From an uncultured Clostridia bacterium (lineage in GTDB: Bacteria > Bacillota > Clostridia > Christensenellales > UBA1242), in NCBI GenBank assembly GCA_944381245.1, contig CALWKK010000005.1, positions 1 through 53,625 on the forward strand: a stretch of DNA of 53,625 nt, given 5' to 3'. The translations under genes were made by a program, and so were the position numbers. The notes under the pieces were generated by a model, which saw nothing but the letters and a program-made list of their open reading frames with translations, was not told where the DNA came from and made no database searches. Of the stretch, positions 16,720-24,991 are shown piece after piece. Each line of letters opens with the position of its first letter. The stretch's first letter is position 1.

Positions 16720-18813
16720 TTAAACTTTACAAATTAATTTAAAATCAACTCGTCCCTTGTTGTCAATTTTTATTACTTCAACCTCAACTTCATCTCCAAT
16801 ATTAACAACATCTTCAACTTTTTCAACTCTCTTAGATGATAATTTTGAAATGTGTATCATTCCGTCTTTTCCTGGTGCTATTTCAACAAATGCTCCAAAT
16901 TGCATTATTTTAACAACTTTACCAGTGTAAATTTTACCAATCTCAAACTCTTCAGTTATATTTAATATTATCTTTTTTGCTTTTTCAGCCATATCTAAAT
17001 CAGTTGTTGCAATAAACACTTGACCTTCATCGGTAATATCGATTTTAACTCCAGTTTCTTCTATTATTTTATTAATTGTTTTTCCACCAGCGCCTATTAC
17101 ATCTTTTATTACATCCGGATTTATATTAAATGTTATAATTTTTGGAGCATATTTTGATAAATTTTTTCTTGGTTCTCCAATTACTGCTAACATCTTATCT
17201 AGTATATACAACCTACCAACTCTCGCTTGTTCCAAAGCTGTTGTTAGTATTTGTTTATCTATTCCTTTAATTTTAATATCCATTTGAATTGCTGTTATAC
17301 CTTTGGACGTCCCTGTAACTTTAAAATCCATATCTCCTAAAAAGTCTTCCAATCCTTGAATATCTGACAAAATTGCAACATTATTACTTTCTTCATCTTT
17401 AATTAAGCCCATAGCAATTCCGGCAACTGGCGCTTTTATAGGGACTCCACCATCCATTAATGCTAAAGTTGATCCACATGTGCTTGCCATAGAAGATGAT
17501 CCGTTAGAAGACAATACTTCACTCACCAATCTTATTGCATAAGGAAATTCCTCCTCGCTTGGTATAACAGGTTCCAAAGCTCTTTCAGCAAGCGCTCCGT
17601 GTCCTATTTCTCTCCTTCCTGGACTTTTTAAAGGTTTCGCTTCGCCTGTTGCATATCCTGGCATATTATAATGATGCATATACCTTTTTACTTCTTCATC
17701 ATCTAATCCTTCAAGTTTTTGCATGTCAGAAATTGTTCCTAATGTTAATGTTGTCAAAACTTGCGTTTGCCCCCTTGTAAAAACTGCACTTCCATGTACT
17801 CTTGGCAAAATTCCAACTTCATTCCATATTGGCCTAATCTCCGTTGTTTTTCTTCCATCTGGTCGAACACCTTGATTAATTATCTTACTTCTAACAGTTT
17901 CTTTTGTTATTTTATAAATTATGTTTGCTATTTGCTTTGTTTCTTCTGGATAAATCTCAGCAAAATGTTCATAAATTTGTTTTTCAGCTAATTCTTGTTT
18001 GTTTTGTCTTTCTTGTCTATCAAATTCTTCTAGCGCTTCTTCTATTAAAGGTGTAGCAAAAGCTCTTACTTCTTTGTTAATTTCTTCATTTACTTCGTCA
18101 TATATTATTTTTTCATTAACCGGTTTCCCTATTTCTTTTTTTATTTCTTTAAAGAATTTAACAATTTTCTTAATTTCCTCATGGCCAAACATTATTCCAT
18201 CAAGCATTTGCTTTTCAGTTACTTCTTTAGCTCCTGCTTCAACCATTAAAATAGCTTCTTCAGTTCCACTTAACATTAAATGCATTAAGCTTTTTTCTTT
18301 TTGCTCTAAATCTGGATTAATAACATATTTTCCATCTACTAATCCAACACAAACTGATCCCGTTGGTCCCATAAATGGTATATCAGAAATACTTAATGCA
18401 AAGCTTGATCCCAACATTGCTAAAACTTCTGGAGATATGTTTGGGTCAACCGACATGGCTGTTGCTATTACCGTTACATCATTATAAAAGCCTTTTGGAA
18501 ACAATGGTCGCAATGGCCTGTCAATAAGCCTAGAAGTTAAGATTGCTTTATCGCTAGCTCTACCTTCTCTTTTTTTAAATCCACCAGGAATCTTTCCTAC
18601 GGCATACATTTTTTCTTCAAAATCAACGCTTAATGGGAAGAAATCAATCCCAGGCCTTGGGGTTTCGCTCATATTAACATTAACTAAAACAGCCGTTTCC
18701 CCACATCTAACCATACAACTTCCGCTAGATAATCCACACAACTTCCCTGTTTCAAATATTACTTTTTTACCGCCAATTTCTATTTCATATATATTAGCGT
18801 TTTCGTTTAACAT
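16720..18813 (-). CDS. pnp: Polyribonucleotide nucleotidyltransferase (PNPase)
   Basis: Phosphorolytic 3'-to-5' exoribonuclease. The 697 residues contain two RNase PH-like domains (about 1-215 and 310-540) joined by a helical linker, then KH (about 555-610) and S1 (about 620-690) domains. Diagnostic blocks include RPLRPLFPKGFYNDV, GVRPDGR, SSMASTCGSTLALMDGG and DVIGAGGKTINKII. An AAGGAG ribosome-binding site precedes the ATG. It lies 42 bases downstream of rpsO, as in many bacteria. Confidence 0.97.
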   Translation of the reverse strand: MLNENANIYEIEIGGKKVIFETGKLCGLSSGSCMVRCGETAVLVNVNMSETPRPGIDFFPLSVDFEEKMYAVGKIPGGFKKREGRASDKAILTSRLIDRPLRPLFPKGFYNDVTVIATAMSVDPNISPEVLAMLGSSFALSISDIPFMGPTGSVCVGLVDGKYVINPDLEQKEKSLMHLMLSGTEEAILMVEAGAKEVTEKQMLDGIMFGHEEIKKIVKFFKEIKKEIGKPVNEKIIYDEVNEEINKEVRAFATPLIEEALEEFDRQERQNKQELAEKQIYEHFAEIYPEETKQIANIIYKITKETVRSKIINQGVRPDGRKTTEIRPIWNEVGILPRVHGSAVFTRGQTQVLTTLTLGTISDMQKLEGLDDEEVKRYMHHYNMPGYATGEAKPLKSPGRREIGHGALAERALEPVIPSEEEFPYAIRLVSEVLSSNGSSSMASTCGSTLALMDGGVPIKAPVAGIAMGLIKDEESNNVAILSDIQGLEDFLGDMDFKVTGTSKGITAIQMDIKIKGIDKQILTTALEQARVGRLYILDKMLAVIGEPRKNLSKYAPKIITFNINPDVIKDVIGAGGKTINKIIEETGVKIDITDEGQVFIATTDLDMAEKAKKIILNITEEFEIGKIYTGKVVKIMQFGAFVEIAPGKDGMIHISKLSSKRVEKVEDVVNIGDEVEVEVIKIDNKGRVDFKLICKV

Positions 18814-18855
18814 TATTTTTCTCCTTGAATAAAATCTTCCCTTTATTTTTATTTA

Positions 18856-19116
18856 TTATCTAATCCCTAAAGATTTTTTTAATTCACGGTATGCATTAAT
18901 ATCTTTATTCTCTAAATATTTTAACAAACCTTTTCTTTGACCAACTAATTGAAGCAGCCCACGACGTGAATGATTGTCTTTATGATTAGCTTTTAAGTGC
19001 TCTGTCAAATGATTGATTCTTTGAGTTAATAAAGCAATTTGGACTTGAGGTGATCCGGTATCACTTTCAGACAAACGGTATTTCTCTATTATCTCTTTTT
19101 TAATATTTTTATCCAT
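18856..19116 (-). CDS. rpsO: 30S ribosomal protein S15
   Basis: Primary 16S rRNA-binding protein. The 86 residues show [42 protein letters not shown] and the C-terminal LGIR. An AGGAGG site precedes the ATG. It heads the rpsO-pnp-rpmE operon behind a structured leader. Confidence 0.97.
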   Translation of the reverse strand: MDKNIKKEIIEKYRLSESDTGSPQVQIALLTQRINHLTEHLKANHKDNHSRRGLLQLVGQRKGLLKYLENKDINAYRELKKSLGIR

Positions 19117-19200
19117 TTTTAACCTCCTAACAATAAATTCGCTTCAAACATAGTTTTTCGTATTTTATGGAGATAAGCGAAAAACTTTGCATGAAGTAAC
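19117..19200 (-). promoter_or_regulatory. Structured leader of rpsO (probable S15 autoregulatory element)
   Basis: The 84-base leader can form a nine-base stem AGTTTTTCG / CGAAAAACT, enclosed by a possible CTTCA / TGAAG pairing. The final block GAAGCGAATTTATT lies just before AGGAGG and resembles the block at the same place in the rplM leader. S15 leaders that bind S15 and block initiation are well known. That this one works so is inference. Confidence 0.6.
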
Positions 19201-19206
19201 TTTGAA

Positions 19207-19235
19207 AGTATATCACAATATTTTTTAATTGTAAA
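19207..19235 (-). promoter_or_regulatory. Promoter of rpsO-pnp-rpmE
   Basis: Minus strand TTTACA at 19235-19230, 17-base spacer, TATACT at 19212-19207. Transcription should start near 19200, leaving the leader above. Confidence 0.75.
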
Positions 19236-19261
19236 CATTTTTATATCTGTTAATATAATTT

Positions 19262-19858
19262 TTAAAATTTATTTTTATAAAATTTCATGTTTCTTTCTAT
19301 TTTGTTAATGTAATTTTTTGTTTCTTCATATGGAATAAAATCAATATGCTTTCCATCAACACTATATTTTGAATTGTTTAACCATTCTTTAACAATTCCT
19401 TCCCCAGCATTATAAGCACATAGAGAAACTTTTAAATCTTTAAATTTGTTAATTAAATAAGATAAATAATATGTTCCTATTCTTATGTTTGTTTTTGGAT
19501 CAAACAATTCGCCACTTTTGGTTTTGGGATCATATAAATTAGATAAAAATTTAACATCATAACTATCCGATGCATTTAAATTTGATATTTTTTTTACCAC
19601 CCAAACAGCAGTTGTTGGTAAAACTTGCATTAATCCAACGGCTCCTTTACTGGAAACAGCATTTTGATCAAAACGACTTTCAGCATTAATAACACTTGCT
19701 ATTAAATAACTATCAACACCAAACTCTCGACTAGCTTCAATAATTTCATTTTCATATTTTACCGGATAAAAATATTGGTTATAAATAAATATTAATATCC
19801 CAGTTATGGCAACCAGCATTACAACACTGACACAACCTAATACAATTTTATTTTTCAT
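19262..19858 (-). CDS. Membrane-anchored lytic transglycosylase (SLT/GH23)
   Basis: Cleaves peptidoglycan glycan strands. The 198 residues have an N-terminal membrane anchor (about 5-27) and then an SLT domain outside the membrane. Its catalytic glutamate is in NAESRFD (Glu60), followed by GAVGLMQVLPTTA and the SLCAYNAGEG motif near 150. No Shine-Dalgarno is present. A TACAAT hexamer lies six bases before the ATG. It is divergent from secDF. Confidence 0.93.
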   Translation of the reverse strand: MKNKIVLGCVSVVMLVAITGILIFIYNQYFYPVKYENEIIEASREFGVDSYLIASVINAESRFDQNAVSSKGAVGLMQVLPTTAVWVVKKISNLNASDSYDVKFLSNLYDPKTKSGELFDPKTNIRIGTYYLSYLINKFKDLKVSLCAYNAGEGIVKEWLNNSKYSVDGKHIDFIPYEETKNYINKIERNMKFYKNKF

Positions 19859-19864
19859 TATATT

Positions 19865-19870
19865 ATTGTA
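19865..19870 (-). promoter_or_regulatory. -10 element abutting the transglycosylase start (leaderless candidate)
   Basis: Minus strand TACAAT at 19870-19865, six bases from the ATG at 19858. A weak TTATAA at 19892-19887 could serve as the -35 with a 16-base spacer. Confidence 0.4.
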
Positions 19871-19909
19871 TTAAATTTTATAAAATTTATAATATAAAGC
19901 TAATAATAG

Positions 19910-19938
19910 TTGACTAAAATTTTTATGTTGTCTATAAT
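19910..19938 (+). promoter_or_regulatory. Promoter of secDF
   Basis: TTGACT at 19910-19915, 17-base spacer, TATAAT at 19933-19938. Confidence 0.75.
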
Positions 19939-19968
19939 TTATGGGTAAATTAAAAGGAATATATTTGA

Positions 19969-21279
19969 ATGGAAAAGAAAAAATCAATTGCTAAAATTGC
20001 TATCATAAGCCTTATCTCTGTTTTACTTGTCATTTTTTCAATAATAAGTTTTACCCCAAAAAATTCAGTAACAGGATTTGCTGGCTTTGCGAATGCAATA
20101 AACAAAGGATTAGATGTTAATGGCGGAATTTATGCAACCTACACTCCAGAAAAAATTGGAGATATAACAGACGCCGAATTTGAAAAAGATTTAAATTCAA
20201 CATATTTGAGAATTAAATCTTTAATAAATGAAAAAGGATATGAAGACGCAAGAGTTTATTTAACATCTGACAACAAAATAAGAATAGAAAGCCCTGACTC
20301 AGATGATGCGAAAAGCATTTTAACCCAAATCGGTGAAGGAGAATTAGTTATTCGAACATCATCAGATTCAAATGCTGAAATTCAAGTTTATGGCCGACAA
20401 ATTATAAATGCTTTTGCTATGCAAGATCCGACAACTTATTACTGGGGAACATATATTGGGCTTGATGACGAAAGTGCAGAAAAAATTTCTGAATTAACAA
20501 AAAATGCATCATCTTCTCAAGTTTATCTCTATTTTTATAGAGGAAATTCAGAAAATTATTTCTTTTCTTTACCAATAAGCTCACAAATAGTAAACGATTT
20601 TCTATTTATATCTAGCTCCACAGGTTCTATGACAATGAATGATGCAGTGGATTTAGCCGTCAGCATTTCAACAGGTTGTTTTGACACTATTGTAAAAATT
20701 GATGGTGATGTTAATGAGATTTCCCCTTCTGCTGGCGATGAAGCCTTGCTAGGTTTAATAATTTCTTCTTCAGTAACTTTATTTTTAATTTTAGTTATAT
20801 TTGCTGGAATTTATAGAGAACTAGGTTTAATGGCAATAATTTCAATTTTACTTTTTTCTGGTTTAACTTTATTCTTAGCACAATCTATCCCAAATATTAT
20901 ATTATCAACAGCGAGTGTAGGCGCTTTCTTCCTTGGGTTGTTACTTATTGCATCATGCCATATTATATTGCTTCAAAATATAAAATCGGAATATAAAATA
21001 GGCAAAAAGCTAAATAATGCAATAAAAAGTGGTTACAAAAAATCAATTTCAATAATTTCTGAAATATGTGGTGGTTTGGCTATAATTTTTACTGTACTTT
21101 ATTTTATTTGTACCGAATCAATTAAGAGCTTTTCGCTTATAATGATTTTATGTTCAATTCTATCTATAGTTATAACATTATTCTTCACTTATCATTTAAA
21201 TAAATCTTATTCGATTTTAAATTCAAGCAATGGAAAAAGAGTTAACTTTACAAGGGAGGAAGGCATAGATGAAATTTAA
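19969..21279 (+). CDS. secD: Protein translocase subunit SecD
   Basis: With SecF it uses the proton gradient to help release and pull exported proteins. The 436 residues have an N-terminal membrane segment (about 8-28), a periplasm-side domain with KGLDVNGGIYATYTP (the counterpart of the usual G-L-D-L-x-G-G), and about five membrane segments from about 265 to 405. The sequence is quite divergent from well-studied SecD, but the adjacent SecF fixes identity. AAAAGGA precedes the ATG. Its end overlaps secF by 11 bases. Confidence 0.88.
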   Translation: MEKKKSIAKIAIISLISVLLVIFSIISFTPKNSVTGFAGFANAINKGLDVNGGIYATYTPEKIGDITDAEFEKDLNSTYLRIKSLINEKGYEDARVYLTSDNKIRIESPDSDDAKSILTQIGEGELVIRTSSDSNAEIQVYGRQIINAFAMQDPTTYYWGTYIGLDDESAEKISELTKNASSSQVYLYFYRGNSENYFFSLPISSQIVNDFLFISSSTGSMTMNDAVDLAVSISTGCFDTIVKIDGDVNEISPSAGDEALLGLIISSSVTLFLILVIFAGIYRELGLMAIISILLFSGLTLFLAQSIPNIILSTASVGAFFLGLLLIASCHIILLQNIKSEYKIGKKLNNAIKSGYKKSISIISEICGGLAIIFTVLYFICTESIKSFSLIMILCSILSIVITLFFTYHLNKSYSILNSSNGKRVNFTREEGIDEI

Positions 21280-22258
21280 TAAAATTAAAAATTATATTTT
21301 TCAATCAAATATAAATTTTTGCAAACATTCAAAATATTATTTGGCAATTATCAGTGCACTATTATTATCTGCTATAATAATAATATCAATTATAGGTATG
21401 AAATTAGGTTTTGATTTTAAAGGTGGAACAGTAATCGAAGTTGTTTATGGTATTGAGTTTGATGAAAACGGAGATGAGTATATAGAAGGAACACCATACG
21501 ATTTAAGTTTATCAAAAAATTATATAGATAAATTTTTAGATTCTGAAAATGCTTTTGAAATAGTTTCAATTCAAACTGCCGAAAGTGAATATGGTAATAA
21601 GGTTATTTATAAACTAATTTCAAATGATAAACCTTCGACTGATAAATTAACACAAATGAAAAATAATTTATATAACATCTTCGATAAATATAATGAGTCT
21701 GGGTTACTTCAATCAAAATATATTTCTGTATTTAATGTTGATGGAACAAAAGATAATGTCGCATCATATAGTGCAATTGCTATAAGTGTTGGTATAGTTT
21801 TAATTAGTATTTTAGCTTTTTTCAGATTTGGAATTTCAAGCGCATTAACATTATTTATAAGTTTATTAATTAATACTTTATTAACATTTGCTTCAGTTAT
21901 AATTTGTAGAATAACTGTTGACGTGGCTTTTATAGCAAGTGTCTTCACTGTATTTATATTAACCCTTATTAGTAATTTGATGACTCTAGATAAAATCCGA
22001 AACAATTTAAAAAACAAAGACCTGCAAAGAACTGATATTGCAAATTTATCTGTTAAACAGAGTTTAATTGACCAAGTAATAATAATGGGATTTTCTTTAA
22101 TAAGTATTATTTTATTAACAGGATTTGGTGTTTTATCTATTAGAAATTATGGATTACCTGTTGTTATAGGATTGATATTTATATTCTTATCAAATTTGTA
22201 TTTAATACCATTTTTATGGTCTAAAATTAAATTTAAAAAATTAAAATACAACAATTAA
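21269..22258 (+). CDS. secF: Protein translocase subunit SecF
   Basis: Partner of SecD. The 329 residues have a first membrane segment (about 24-46), directly followed by the signature GFDFKGGTVIEV, a periplasm-side domain, and five membrane segments over about 165-320. GGGAGG inside secD is the ribosome-binding site. A terminator follows. Confidence 0.93.
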   Translation: MKFNKIKNYIFQSNINFCKHSKYYLAIISALLLSAIIIISIIGMKLGFDFKGGTVIEVVYGIEFDENGDEYIEGTPYDLSLSKNYIDKFLDSENAFEIVSIQTAESEYGNKVIYKLISNDKPSTDKLTQMKNNLYNIFDKYNESGLLQSKYISVFNVDGTKDNVASYSAIAISVGIVLISILAFFRFGISSALTLFISLLINTLLTFASVIICRITVDVAFIASVFTVFILTLISNLMTLDKIRNNLKNKDLQRTDIANLSVKQSLIDQVIIMGFSLISIILLTGFGVLSIRNYGLPVVIGLIFIFLSNLYLIPFLWSKIKFKKLKYNN

Positions 22259-22290
22259 AAAAAACAATATATAATATTGTTTTTTTATTT
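22256..22290. terminator. Bidirectional terminator after secF
   Basis: AAAACAATAT / ATATTGTTTT stem with a short loop between converging secF and the ankyrin gene, whose stop codon lies in its right arm. Confidence 0.75.
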
Positions 22291-23382
22291 TATGCAAGAA
22301 TTTTGAATTCTATTTTGTTTCCCTATATCCTGTAAAAAATTAAATACATAATTTTTTCGTTCTATTTCATGTTTAAAATCTATTTTCTCTAATGCAGTGT
22401 AAAATTTCTTAACTTTATTTATTATTTCGTAGCAAGTTTTATTATTATATTTTTTTGCATAATTCAATGAATCATTTCCTTTTTTATCTTTAAGAAAAAC
22501 ATTTGCACCTTTACTAAGTAAAACTCTAACAGCTTCCCTATATCCTCTTTTAGAACAAATCATTAATGTTGTTACTCCATTTAAATCTTGATGATCAATA
22601 AAATCTATTAAATTTGATTTAGCCTCTTTTATTAATATATCCATCATCACACCATTGTCATTATTAGCTGCATACATAAGTGAATTTCGACCCTTGTTGT
22701 CAGTTAACATTATATTGCATCCATATTTTATCAATTTTATTAAACTTTCTTGTCTATATTTATTTTGACAAGCAACCATTAATGCAGTCGCTCCTTCTTT
22801 GTTTCTAATATTTAAATCAGCTCCATAAGATTTTAACAAATCAATCATATTAAAATCATTTTGTCTGACAGCCTCAAAAATTGGAGACTCGCTATATTTA
22901 TTTAAAATGTTGACATTAGCTCCGGAGTCTAATAATATTTTTACAATTTTATAATTTTTAAATTTTACAGCTAAATGCAACGCAGAAACACCATCAAAAT
23001 TTAATTTATTAATATCTATCTTTTCAGAGCTCTCAATTATATTTCCCTTTTCATCTTTATTATAATTTGCTAAATATTTAACAACTTCTTCCCTTCTTGA
23101 ATAAACAGCTAATATTAAAGCATTGTTTCCATTTTTATCTAAGTAATTAATATTTGCTCCATTTTCATGAGATAAAGCTAATGAAACCCTTCTTTTATCT
23201 CCCAAAAATGAAAACTTTAATAAATCTTGATTTTTTTGATCATGTGTTTTTCTTTCTTCTTTTTCTAACCAATCTGAATCAACATTTGAATATTTTAAAA
23301 CTTCTTTTTTTAAATCTTTTAAATCTGTTTTTAAGTAATCGGTTAATAAATTTTTTTTCTTAGTATTGTATTTTTTTGACAT
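22285..23382 (-). CDS. Ankyrin-repeat protein
   Basis: A 365-residue soluble protein. After about 55 charged residues there are about seven ankyrin repeats (about 50-310), with typical lines such as GVSALHLAVKFKNYKIVKIL, GATALMVACQNK and GVTTLMICSKRGYREAVRVL followed by LLSKGANV. A C-terminal helical tail follows. Ankyrin arrays bind other proteins; the partner is unknown. There is no secretion signal, so it is probably intracellular. AAGGA precedes the ATG. Confidence 0.9.
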   Translation of the reverse strand: MSKKYNTKKKNLLTDYLKTDLKDLKKEVLKYSNVDSDWLEKEERKTHDQKNQDLLKFSFLGDKRRVSLALSHENGANINYLDKNGNNALILAVYSRREEVVKYLANYNKDEKGNIIESSEKIDINKLNFDGVSALHLAVKFKNYKIVKILLDSGANVNILNKYSESPIFEAVRQNDFNMIDLLKSYGADLNIRNKEGATALMVACQNKYRQESLIKLIKYGCNIMLTDNKGRNSLMYAANNDNGVMMDILIKEAKSNLIDFIDHQDLNGVTTLMICSKRGYREAVRVLLSKGANVFLKDKKGNDSLNYAKKYNNKTCYEIINKVKKFYTALEKIDFKHEIERKNYVFNFLQDIGKQNRIQNSCIK

Positions 23383-23431
23383 ATATTTTTTCCTTAAATT
23401 TAAAATTTATATTTATAAGAAATGTTAACTT

Positions 23432-23833
23432 CTACTTCTGTGTCCCTTCATTTTTTAATTTAATATTTTCTATTTGAATATCTTCAATTTCCTTTACTTC
23501 ATCATAACTTAATTGATACCCATCTTGTTTTACAACACTGTAAAAAAATTCAACTCCTCTTTTTGAAAAGCGTCCAACAAGAGATAAAACTCTATTTGGT
23601 ATATTTAAATGATTAGGGTTATATAAAATTTCCTTTGATTTTGCTATACCTAAATCACCACTGTTTTCATGCAAAGTTTTCATTATTTCTAATGAATATA
23701 TAATATCTTTACCGGAATAAATATCACAAAAACTTTTTAAAACATATTTTTTCCATTCTTTTTTTCTAAATGGATATATATATTGTTCTCCAATCTTTAT
23801 AACTCTTTTAACTGTTTCTAATCTATTTTTCAT
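23432..23833 (-). CDS. Hypothetical protein
   Basis: A 133-residue basic soluble protein that I do not recognise, probably mostly helical with no signal peptide or membrane segment. AAAGGAG precedes the ATG. It lies 49 bases upstream of the ankyrin gene and 54 bases downstream of the DHH phosphoesterase gene, all on the minus strand with no terminator between, so the three may form an operon. Confidence 0.65.
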   Translation of the reverse strand: MKNRLETVKRVIKIGEQYIYPFRKKEWKKYVLKSFCDIYSGKDIIYSLEIMKTLHENSGDLGIAKSKEILYNPNHLNIPNRVLSLVGRFSKRGVEFFYSVVKQDGYQLSYDEVKEIEDIQIENIKLKNEGTQK

Positions 23834-23887
23834 AAAAACTCCTTTAATATATTATATATAAATTTTATAATAAATCAATACCTTATC

Positions 23888-24901
23888 CTAAACTCCGAAT
23901 ATATTATTTATTAATTCATTATTTGATTTATTTAGCTCTTCTCTGCAATATTTTAATAGTTTTTCTTTCATTTTTACTAAAGATCCTTTAAATTGAAAAG
24001 CCGCCATATTTTCATGGCCACCACCACCCATCTCTTTTGCGACTTCAGATACCTTAATATTGTTTTTACTTCTTAAACTAACATAATACGAATTATCTTT
24101 TTGTTTTATTGCTAAAATTGCAATTTCAACTCCTTTTATTTGTATACCATAATCAACTATTCCTAAAGTATCTTCATAATTCGCTTTGCATTTTAACATA
24201 TCTTGTTTTGTTATCTTCATAAATGCAATTTTGTCTTCTATAAAAAATGACATTGATTGTAAAGCTTTTACGGTCAAATAGGCTTGACTTTTTGTGTTAT
24301 TTTTAAAAAAATGCTCTTTAATTAGATCTGTGTTTATGTTCCTATCGATTAATTCAGAAATAACATTATGTGTGTTAATAGTAACCAATCCTTGGGATAA
24401 ATTATTTGTATCAGTTATAATACCACTATAAATTAACTTACAAACCTCATCGGTTATTTTGGCATTATTAGATTTAAAAATTAAATACAATCCTTCGCAT
24501 GTTGAAGAAGTCAATAAAACAATATTATTTTTACCGAAATGCTCATTTGTTATATGATGGTCAATATTTATACTATTTTTAATTGATTTGTATAAGTTTT
24601 TGTATATACCCATACGTTCTAAACACGAACAATCAAGGCTTATAACTAAATCGTATTTTTTACAACTCTTAATATTTATTTGTTCATTTTTGACTATTAT
24701 AAAATTTTTATCATCAATTTTATCTGTTTCTGAATATATATCAACGATTTTCTTTTTTGATTTATTATCATAATTTTCTTTAATTATCTTTTTTAATGAA
24801 ATTGCTGAACAAATAGCATCAGTGTCAAAATTTTTATGTGTTATTATTGCAATATTTTTACTTTTTTCAATGTTTGCAAAACACTTTTTCAAAGATTTCA
24901 T
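23888..24901 (-). CDS. DHH-family phosphoesterase (NrnA-like)
   Basis: Probable oligoribonuclease and/or pAp phosphatase. The N-terminal DHH domain has THKNFDTDAI (about 21-30), SLDCSCLERMG and the DHH triad at 114-116. The C-terminal DHHA1 domain has the GGGGHENMAA substrate motif near 305-315. The 337-residue length fits NrnA. A longer frame to 24940 exists, but AAGGAG before the ATG at 24901 decides the start. Cyclic-dinucleotide hydrolysis cannot be excluded. Confidence 0.87.
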   Translation of the reverse strand: MKSLKKCFANIEKSKNIAIITHKNFDTDAICSAISLKKIIKENYDNKSKKKIVDIYSETDKIDDKNFIIVKNEQINIKSCKKYDLVISLDCSCLERMGIYKNLYKSIKNSINIDHHITNEHFGKNNIVLLTSSTCEGLYLIFKSNNAKITDEVCKLIYSGIITDTNNLSQGLVTINTHNVISELIDRNINTDLIKEHFFKNNTKSQAYLTVKALQSMSFFIEDKIAFMKITKQDMLKCKANYEDTLGIVDYGIQIKGVEIAILAIKQKDNSYYVSLRSKNNIKVSEVAKEMGGGGHENMAAFQFKGSLVKMKEKLLKYCREELNKSNNELINNIFGV

Positions 24902-24962
24902 CTTGTCTCCTTTATTTGCAAAACAGTAAAATGTTATCATAAATATATAAATTTGTCAATTT

Positions 24963-24991
24963 AAAAAAAACACCCGTAAAAGGTGTTTTTA
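24963..24991 (-). terminator. Terminator of the VirD4-like gene
   Basis: AACACC / GGTGTT stem flanked by A and T runs, directly after the stop codon of the minus-strand gene. Confidence 0.75.
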
